The notes under the pieces are model-generated. The model was not told the DNA's origin. It saw only the letters and a program-made list of their open reading frames with translations, and did not search any database. From a bacterium (lineage in GTDB: Bacteria > Electryoneota > Electryoneia > Electryoneales > Electryoneaceae), in contig WJJA01000239.1 of NCBI GenBank assembly GCA_014729955.1, positions 1 to 7,839 on the forward strand: a stretch of 7,839 nt of DNA, written 5' to 3'. The translations under genes and the position numbers were made by a program. Shown piece after piece: positions 1 through 5,400 of the stretch; positions within the stretch are counted from its first letter, which is position 1; each line of letters begins with the position of its first letter.

Positions 1-40
1 CCGCATATTTCACGAGTTCAAACTGTGTCAGATGTGAGGC

Positions 41-81
41 GCGAAGGATGAAGCTGTATGGCAATACCGCGAATCCTTCGC
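41..81. repeat. Nested hairpin / inverted repeat
   Basis: GCGAAGGAT (41-49) is perfectly complementary to ATCCTTCGC (73-81). Inside the 23-nt spacer a second small stem, GTAT (56-59) with ATAC (64-67), closes a GGCA tetraloop. The result would be a two-stem structure separated by an internal loop. No T-run follows on either strand, so it does not look like an intrinsic terminator. It could be a small structured RNA, a REP-like element or the remnant of a mobile element; the sequence does not decide. Confidence 0.45.
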
Positions 82-143
82 AACAAAGCAGATGACGCAG
101 TTGGGACCGCCCGAAGGGGGAATGAATAGATGAGATTGGCCAG

Positions 144-158
144 GACACAATCTGTGTC
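144..158. repeat. GACACA-N3-TGTGTC palindrome
   Basis: A perfect 6-bp inverted repeat with a 3-nt spacer. The right arm lies inside CTGTGTCAG (152-160), which also occurs at 23-31 in the same orientation. It could be a protein-binding site or a decayed insertion-sequence end. No transposase is present in the window to support the latter. Confidence 0.3.
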
Positions 159-302
159 AGGGAAAATCTGTATAGCGTGACATTATCTTATTGTTACTAT
201 AGTTTTTAGAAAAGAATGTTCTCTCCATTCATGGAATATTCGGGTTAGGGCAACATCCAATACTCCATATCCTCAACATTCCCTTCTTTGTGACCTGTCC
301 CC

Positions 303-335
303 TTGCTGTCGGGAACGCAGCATCCCTACTTTTTG
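303..335 (+). promoter_or_regulatory. Possible tolQR promoter, Bacteroidota-like
   Basis: TTG (303-305), 21 nt of spacer, then TACTTTTTG (327-335) approximates the Bacteroidota -33/-7 pattern TTG-N19-21-TAnnTTTG with one extra T. Transcription would start around 340, so the 346-364 hairpin would be at the very 5' end of the mRNA. Other weak sigma-70-like combinations exist in the AT-rich stretch near 180-220, so the assignment is tentative. Confidence 0.3.
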
Positions 336-345
336 CGCGGGAGTG

Positions 346-364
346 AATGGGAGAGACTCCCATT
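346..364. promoter_or_regulatory. Perfect 8-bp hairpin in front of tolQ
   Basis: AATGGGAG (346-353) pairs perfectly with CTCCCATT (357-364) around an AGA loop. It ends 31 nt before the tolQ start codon. There is no immediate T-run, so it is more likely an operator palindrome or a 5'-UTR hairpin than a terminator. Confidence 0.5.
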
Positions 365-395
365 TCCGTGTTTTCTTACCTACGGCGACCAGACC

Positions 396-1034
396 ATGAG
401 CGTCATTACCATTTTCAAAGATGCATCCCTCTTCAACCAGTTGATCCTGCTGGTCCTGATCCTGCTATCGATCCTGAGTTGGGCGGTTGTCATCGAGCGG
501 TGGCGGTACTTCGCGCGTGCCCGAAAGCAGGATGACCAGTTCTTCAACAGCATCGACCAATGGGATGCCGGTGTTCTGCACGATTGCGCACGACGCCATC
601 CCCGTTCTCCTTCCGGTAAGATTTACCTTGCAGCGGAGCGCGAAACCGAGCGTTTGGGTCGGGATGATGCGGACACTTGGGCGGAATCGCTGCAAATCGA
701 GCGAGACCTTGTGAGAGGGGAGGGGGAGCGTGGTCTGCCGTTGCTGGCAATCGTGGCATCTGCAAGCCCGTTTATCGGTCTGCTTGGTACGGTTTGGGGC
801 GTGATGATCGCGTTTCTCCGACTCGGTCGACTGCAGGGGCAACCGGCGCTGGAGGTTGTCGGTCCGGGCATCGCTGAGGCGCTGATCGCCACTGCCGCAG
901 GATTGTTCGCCGCCATCCCTGCGGTGATCGCCTACAACGCCTTTCTTGCACGTCAACGAGGCCTGCTTCGTCGTGCGGACGATTTTAACCGACGCCTGGT
1001 GGTAACCATCGGCGGGGAGGGCTTCGGACGGTGA
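396..1034 (+). CDS. tolQ: TolQ, proton-channel component of the Tol system
   Basis: A 212-residue inner-membrane protein of the MotA/TolQ/ExbB family. With TolR it uses the proton motive force to power the Tol-Pal envelope machine. The first membrane segment (about residues 13-33) follows ASLFNQLILL and ends in SWAVVIERW, as in TolQ rather than ExbB. A cytoplasmic domain spans about 40-113. The second and third membrane segments contain SPFIGLLGTVWGVM (about 124-137) and GPGIAEALIATAAGLFAAIP (156-175), near-identical to the TolQ signature. T132 and T166 match the conserved channel threonines of E. coli TolQ, with one extra residue between them. I chose ATG 396 because the TolQ-like sequence begins there; E. 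coli TolQ is about 230 residues. No clear Shine-Dalgarno is visible. The gene overlaps tolR by 4 bp (GTGA), indicating translational coupling. ExbB is the alternative, but less likely. Confidence 0.92.
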   Translation: MSVITIFKDASLFNQLILLVLILLSILSWAVVIERWRYFARARKQDDQFFNSIDQWDAGVLHDCARRHPRSPSGKIYLAAERETERLGRDDADTWAESLQIERDLVRGEGERGLPLLAIVASASPFIGLLGTVWGVMIAFLRLGRLQGQPALEVVGPGIAEALIATAAGLFAAIPAVIAYNAFLARQRGLLRRADDFNRRLVVTIGGEGFGR

Positions 1035-1465
1035 GTGCAGTCGGGCGCTACAAGACCAACGATGACATGGAGGTGATGGCGGATATCAATGTCACGCCCC
1101 TAGTCGACGTCTTCCTCGTACTGCTGGTCATCTTCATGATCACCGCCCCGGTGATTAAAACCGCCATCGATATGGGCCTGCCTCAGGCAGAAACCGCACA
1201 AGCCGATCCCTCGCAGGGTATTACGATCAAGGTGCTGAAGGACGGTACGTTGTGGATCGACAACGAACGGGTATCAGTGGATGCATTTCCGACACGGTTT
1301 CAGACGATCTGGTCGAATCTGGACGAGCAAGGGAGACGGCAACCGGTGTTTGTCGCAGCCGATGAAGGGGTGCCTTACGGGCGTGTGATTTACGTTATCG
1401 ATGAGTTACGGCATATAGGCGTCGTTGACCTGGGCTTGCTGACAAGACAGGGACGAAGGCGCTAG
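1031..1465 (+). CDS. tolR: TolR, ExbD/TolR family biopolymer transport protein
   Basis: A 144-residue protein with a short cytoplasmic N-terminus, one membrane segment and a periplasmic domain, the normal TolR plan and length. Residues 18-38 read DINVTPLVDVFLVLLVIFMI; D26 corresponds to the essential proton-carrying aspartate of the family. The periplasmic part retains TAPVIK after the membrane segment, a beta-rich centre, and the C-terminal pattern VPYGRVIYVIDELRHIGVVDLGLLT, matching TolR more closely than ExbD. The GTG start overlaps the tolQ stop. A GGAGG at 1016-1020 lies 10 nt upstream, inside tolQ. The tail ends in RQGRRR. The usual next genes (tolA or tonB, tolB, pal) are absent downstream. 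No strong terminator follows, only a T-less hairpin at 1489-1511. Confidence 0.92.
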   Translation: MSAVGRYKTNDDMEVMADINVTPLVDVFLVLLVIFMITAPVIKTAIDMGLPQAETAQADPSQGITIKVLKDGTLWIDNERVSVDAFPTRFQTIWSNLDEQGRRQPVFVAADEGVPYGRVIYVIDELRHIGVVDLGLLTRQGRRR

Positions 1466-1488
1466 CTGTCTAGACCTGACTGAAGGTG

Positions 1489-1511
1489 ATCGTCGTCGAA
1501 ATCGAGACGAT
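1489..1511. other. Bulged hairpin after tolR
   Basis: ATCGTC-G-TCG (1489-1498) pairs with CGA-GACGAT (1503-1511) around an AAAT loop, giving nine pairs with one bulged G, 24 nt after the tolR stop. No T-tract follows on either strand. It may protect the mRNA 3' end or be chance. The rest of 1466-1645 shows nothing else I can support. Confidence 0.35.
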
Positions 1512-1645
1512 GGCTCAGTCGGCCCACGAAACCTGCAACCCTTCTGAGTTTCGACAGGAGTACATGCTGCCCGATCGGTTGGATTGAATCTGCTTGATCG
1601 CTGCTGTCTTCAACGCCTCTGCGGGTTCTATGCTGCCGTGTTCCC

Positions 1646-1676
1646 TTGACTTCCTCATCATCTCCTTCTAACTTTG
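1646..1676 (+). promoter_or_regulatory. Promoter of the tRNA-Lys gene
   Basis: TTG (1646-1648), a 20-nt spacer and TAACTTTG (1669-1676) exactly fit the Bacteroidota housekeeping promoter TTG-N19-21-TAnnTTTG. Read as sigma-70 it is TTGACT-N17-TAACTT, which has a good -35 but a poor -10. Transcription would begin around 1680, about ten bases before the tRNA. Confidence 0.55.
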
Positions 1677-1689
1677 GGGCTCGCATCAC

Positions 1690-1765
1690 GCGCCATTAGC
1701 TCAATCGGTAGAGCAGCGGACTCTTAATCCGTTGGTTCGGGGTTCGAGTCCCTGATGGCGCACCA
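1690..1765 (+). tRNA. tRNA-Lys (anticodon CTT)
   Basis: A full cloverleaf can be drawn. The acceptor stem is GCGCCAT (1690-1696) with ATGGCGC (1755-1761), seven perfect pairs. The D stem is GCTC/GAGC with loop AATCGGTA. The anticodon stem is GCGGA/TCCGT (one G-U pair), with loop CTCTTAA placing CTT at 1723-1725. The variable loop is five bases. The T stem is CGGGG/CCCTG (one G-U) with loop TTCGAGT. The discriminator is A and the 3' CCA is encoded. It decodes AAG lysine codons. It forms its own small transcription unit between tolR and the large gene. I found no second copy of its 3' end that would mark an integrated element. Confidence 0.97.
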
Positions 1766-1773
1766 GGATAATC

Positions 1774-1803
1774 AAAGGGTTACGGAGCAATCCGTAGCCC
1801 TTT
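1774..1803 (+). terminator. Intrinsic terminator after tRNA-Lys
   Basis: AAAGGG-T-TACGGA (1774-1786) pairs with TCCGTA-G-CCCTTT (1791-1803) around a GCAA tetraloop. This makes a 13-bp stem with one T-G wobble, starting 9 nt after the tRNA CCA. The only T-run is the TTT closing the stem, followed by CTCC. Placement directly after the tRNA supports a terminator role. Confidence 0.7.
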
Positions 1804-2016
1804 CTCCATATCGATCCCAGTTATTTTCCTGTCACCCGAACCCGTTCAACAGTCTGCAGGGTTTCATGATTCCCAATCAGGCTGTCCTTCAACCATCGTA
1901 CTGCTCTCAGCCGCTATTCATAGTATGGTTCGCACGGAACCACTACTGCGGTGCTCCAAACCTCAGAAAGTCAATGTGCGTAACCACAGGTACTCTCTTT
2001 GGACAACTACTGGTTA

Positions 2017-2032
2017 TGTGATCTGCATCACA
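2017..2032. promoter_or_regulatory. CRP/FNR-family site 1, perfect palindrome
   Basis: TGTGATCTGCATCACA is a full match to the CRP consensus TGTGA-N6-TCACA. The protein that binds it here is unknown: Crp or another CRP/FNR-family regulator is inferred from the motif only. It lies about 380 bp upstream of the giant gene's start codon, far for a direct effect, so it may act with site 2. Its right edge merges into a 7-bp inverted repeat (2030-2046). Confidence 0.65.
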
Positions 2033-2180
2033 TGGACCTTCCATGTTGACTCCGATGCATATGCCGTGCATGCATTCCTTTCAGCGGGACAAAACAACTT
2101 CTGGATCGAACGCTAACACCAAAAATCGGAAACTGTTCGCCATGCCTAACTGGAGCTATTCTAACGCTTTGCGGTCTACA

Positions 2181-2196
2181 TGTGACATGCGTCACA
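2181..2196. promoter_or_regulatory. CRP/FNR-family site 2, perfect palindrome
   Basis: TGTGACATGCGTCACA again matches TGTGA-N6-TCACA at all ten defined positions. Its centre is 164 bp from that of site 1. If the weak promoter at 2205-2236 is real, the site sits about 50 bp upstream of the transcription start, close to usual activator positions. Two flawless copies in one intergenic region are unlikely to be chance. Confidence 0.7.
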
Positions 2197-2241
2197 TTGG
2201 AGTATTTGGAGCTTTTGCACGCATGCATTACCTTATTGCCC

Positions 2242-2269
2242 GCTTCCCTTCATCACATCGAAGGGAGGC
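2242..2269. promoter_or_regulatory. 10-bp-stem hairpin in the leader
   Basis: GCTTCCCTTC (2242-2251) pairs with GAAGGGAGGC (2260-2269), with one G-T wobble, around an 8-nt ATCACATC loop. No T-run follows on either strand. It lies about 145 nt before the start codon and could be a 5'-mRNA stabilising hairpin or an operator. Confidence 0.45.
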
Positions 2270-2349
2270 CGAAGCGGAAGTTCCGGTCAGACTGTCTGCT
2301 TGCCAGACTACTATCCCACGACCGCCGGGGGTAAACGGCTGCGAATACG

Positions 2350-2364
2350 GTTCGATCCTCGAAC
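2350..2364. promoter_or_regulatory. GTTCGA-TCC-TCGAAC palindrome
   Basis: A perfect 6-bp inverted repeat with a 3-nt spacer, ending 49 nt before the ATG of the giant gene. The position suits an operator or a small leader hairpin. I do not recognise the binding protein. Confidence 0.4.
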
Positions 2365-2403
2365 ACAACACATTTTCCATAGTAACGCCGATTGCGGTTT
2401 TCT

Positions 2404-2408
2404 GGAGG
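2404..2408 (+). promoter_or_regulatory. Ribosome binding site of the giant gene
   Basis: GGAGG lies five bases before ATG 2414. It fixes the start, and the signal peptide begins right at this codon. Confidence 0.85.
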
Positions 2409-2413
2409 TTACG

Positions 2414-2473
2414 ATGCGTCGCTCGCTCTTTGTCACATTGCTGCTGCTACTGGCCCCCTTGTGCCTTTTTGCA
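2414..2473 (+). other. Signal peptide (residues 1-20)
   Basis: MRRSLF gives the positive N-region, VTLLLLLAPLCL the hydrophobic core, and cleavage is likely after LFA (A20), before QTW. A cysteine at 17 is preceded by APL, which is not a good lipobox, so signal peptidase I is preferred over lipoprotein processing. Confidence 0.85.
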
Positions 2474-5400
2474 CAAACCTGGGAGAGTCACTTTATCTCG
2501 GAAAATGAAATCGGTTCTGGTGCGCCGCACACCATTACAGTCGATTTCGATGGTGACGGCGACGACGATCTTGTCTACTGGGCCTGGCATTATCTGGGCT
2601 GGTTCGAAAACGAGACCGTTGGATCCGATTTTTCCCTGACGCACCGTTCCGAGATCGATGCTGACTATGCTCTCGAGAAGGTCCAGGTGGGCGATGTGGA
2701 CGGCGACGGTGACTATGACCTGATCGCATTAAACGAAAACGGATGGATGCAATGCTGGGAAAACAACAACGGACAAGGCACAAGCTGGAACGAGCTTGAA
2801 GGTATATTTCCCAACAATGGATATATTCGAGACTTTTTCGCAGGATATGTACCTTATGGTAGCCAAACTAACAATGATCTTGATTTTATCATTGCAAGAG
2901 AAAGCAATGCTAATAATTATCATGGTACAGCTGTATGGTACGGCTATAGTACTCAATTGGGTTTTTATGAAGAGTTTATTGATACCGACTACTACCCAAA
3001 CGCGGTTGATTTGGCAGATATCGATAGCGACGGTAGAAGTGAAGTGATCACAGCCTCCGGCAACGGGATTCGGTATCACCAGGAAGAATCGGGTTTTTTT
3101 GGGTTTTATTGGGCCCATTATGTGATTTCGACCGATTATGCATCGGCTTTTACCATCGAAGACTTCGACAACGACGGTGACCTCGATGTCATCGGAGCAA
3201 CCAGCAGCACTCTGAAATGGTACAGGAACAATCTCGACAGTGCCTCAGGGTTTATGACCATTACGATTCCGGAGACGATATCCGGTATTGTCTCTGTCCG
3301 TACCGGAGACCTGAACAACAGCGAAGGCGGCGGCCTTGTCGATATCCTCGTCACCACTGCTACGGGATTTCATGACGAAGATTTGGATCTCTACGCGTTT
3401 TACAACATTAACAACGGCTATGATTGGACGCAGGAGCATGTCAGCAACTATGTGATCGACGGCAATGTGATCAATGCGAACAACGATGGCTACCCGGATA
3501 TTGTCGGTGGTGTGCTCACCCCCGGCGATCCTGACCTGATCTTGATTGAGCAGGTCCTTGCGCGTATGGCAGTGGAAGAGGAGACCGTTGATCTGTACTG
3601 GGACAACCTCGGCCCCGCTCCATCGACTCAGATTACCGTTTCCAACGCCGGTCGTTTCACCTTGAACTGGGAAGCGCAGGAAACCATCGACTGGCTGTTT
3701 GTGAATCCCGTCAACGGCTCGATTGGGGAAGATGAGAGCGAAGAGGTGACCGTCACGATGGAGAATTTCCCCGGCGTGGGGACTCATACGGGTACGGTTT
3801 ACTTCGAAGATCCCAACCTGCCGCACCACAACATCGATTCGCTGGTCGTAAATCTTCACACAACAGAATCCACACCCTGGGACGAGCATGTCGTAGACGG
3901 CGGTTTTTCAGGCGGAACAAAACTGAACGCCACCGATCTGGATGGCGACGGCGATCTGGACGCCATTGGGCTCGCCGGTGACACCGGTACTCTCACATGG
4001 TGGGAGAACACGGACGGTTCAGGCACAAGCTATACCGAGCATACCATCGACAATTCCGCCACCGGCCTGACAAGTCTGCACGCTGCTGATTTTGACGGCG
4101 ACGGTGATCAAGATCTCCTTTCGGCAAAGCCCACAACCAACACCATTTCCTGGTGGGAAAACACCGACGGCACCGGCCTGAACCGGACTACTCACACGGT
4201 GGATGCGGCGGTTTCAAGCGTCCAATCCGTGTATCCCGCCGATCTGGATGGGGACAATCAAATGGATGTGGTCGGGGCCTCCCCGGACGACGACCTGCTG
4301 CTTTGGTGGAAAAACGACAACGGCACCGGCCTGACATGGACGGAGGCTCTCATCTATCAGGGACTGGCGGGTATCACCCATGTCGAGGCAGCGGACATTG
4401 ACGTGGACGGTGACACAGATGTGCTGGTTGTCTCACCCGGACAGAATACCCTCGTGTGGTTTTCCAACCTTGACGGAACCGGATCAAGCTGGAACTATTA
4501 TACGGTTGACGCGGAATTTGAAGGTGCAACGTATGCGACGGCGCTCCAAAAAAACACTTATAACCTTGAAATTTACGCCGTGTCATCTACCACAGGCGAA
4601 GTCGCCTGGTATAACGGATCGCACGGCACCTGGGGCAAACACATCATTGATGAATCGTTCCCGGGCGCTTCCGTTGTTCAGGCAATGGACATGGACGATG
4701 ATGATGACGTTGATGTCATTGCTCTTGGCGACAACATCGGCTGGTGGGAAGACCGGGTAACAGAAACGCTTCAACGTGTCTGGGTCGAAAAATCCGTAGA
4801 CAACACGTTCAACGACCCTCGCGATATGCTGCTCGCAAACATGGACGGAGACGGCGACAATGACATCTTTGCCATCTCCTACACGGACGGCCTCTCCTGG
4901 TGGGAACAACCGGGAGGATCAACCCCCTTCCTTTCCGTGGAACCCACCTCGCTTGAGATGGAGTGGGACGGCAGCGGACCAGCACCCTCTGCGAGCTTCA
5001 CCATCACGAACGAAGGCGGCGGAACCCTTGAGTGGAGCACGTCCGAAAACGTTGCCTGGCTTTCGGTTTCTCCCCTCAGTGGAAGCCTTGGCCCCTGGCA
5101 AAGCACGGATGTCACGGTCTCAGCGGAGGAGTATCCCGGCCTTGGGGTGTTTACAGCCAGTCTTGACATCTCTGCGCCCGGAGCGGTTCCGGACAATGCC
5201 ACGGTCGATGTTTCCCTGACGGGGTCCTGGAGTAAAACCATCATCCCCTTTGAGTCCATCGGTATCACAAATGTATCCGCAGCCGATGTAGACGGCGACG
5301 GGGACCGTGACTTCTTCGCGGCGACACCGTCCGAGGACGAGATCCTCTGGTTCGAAAACCTGGATGGAAGTGGGACTTCCTGGACCGAGCATACAATCGC

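Larger units (their letters stand above)
1..395. other. Non-coding leader region upstream of tolQ
   Basis: All forward frames at the left edge close quickly (stops near 34, 49 and 91), and I see no convincing gene end or small gene here. The stretch holds a nested hairpin (41-81), the nonamer CTGTGTCAG twice (23-31 and 152-160), an AT-rich segment around 180-240, a possible promoter (303-335) and a perfect hairpin (346-364). A reading frame in phase with tolQ extends back to a TTG at 303. That 31-residue extension has no homology-like character to TolQ and would overlap the hairpin, so I treat it as untranslated. Confidence 0.6.
1804..2413. other. Long regulatory intergenic region before the giant gene
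   Basis: About 610 bp without a convincing gene. A forward frame from ATG 2043 runs 198 codons but overlaps the start of the giant gene in another frame and has no protein-like character, so I reject it. The region holds two CRP-type palindromes, GCATGCATT at 2068-2076 and again at 2221-2229, an inverted repeat ACATGGA-CCT-TCCATGT (2030-2046) abutting the first CRP site, a CAGAC-T-GTCTG palindrome (2288-2298), a long hairpin (2242-2269), and a palindrome 50 nt before the start codon. No clear promoter was found; TTTG (2205-2208)-N20-TACCTTAT (2229-2236) is a weak candidate. Confidence 0.6.

Noticed and set aside
303..395. N-terminal extension of tolQ from TTG 303
   Set aside because: The 31 extra residues are not TolQ-like, overlap a perfect hairpin and a possible promoter, and the family sequence begins at ATG 396.
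1486..1587. Short forward frame (GTG start, 33 codons) after tolR
   Set aside because: No properly spaced Shine-Dalgarno and no similarity to TolA/TonB or any family I recognise.
1462..1689. Antisense 75-codon frame between tolR and the tRNA
   Set aside because: No ribosome site or recognisable motif, and it runs through the tRNA promoter. It is most likely spacer.
1690..1765. tRNA-Lys as an integration site for a genomic island
   Set aside because: No integrase and no second copy of the tRNA 3' end were found in the window.
2386..2404. CCG-ATTG-CGG followed by TTTT as a terminator or attenuator before the giant gene
   Set aside because: The stem is only three pairs, too weak to support termination.
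2043..2639. Forward 198-codon frame
   Set aside because: It overlaps the well-supported start of the giant gene in another frame, covers both regulatory sites and hairpins, and has no recognisable protein features.
3245..3889. Antisense 214-codon frame, and other long antisense frames across the repeat gene (for example 5660-6139, 6926-7357)
   Set aside because: The GAT/GAC-rich calcium loops read as ATC/GTC (Ile/Val) on the other strand, so repeat codon bias leaves antisense frames open. They are shadows of the real gene.
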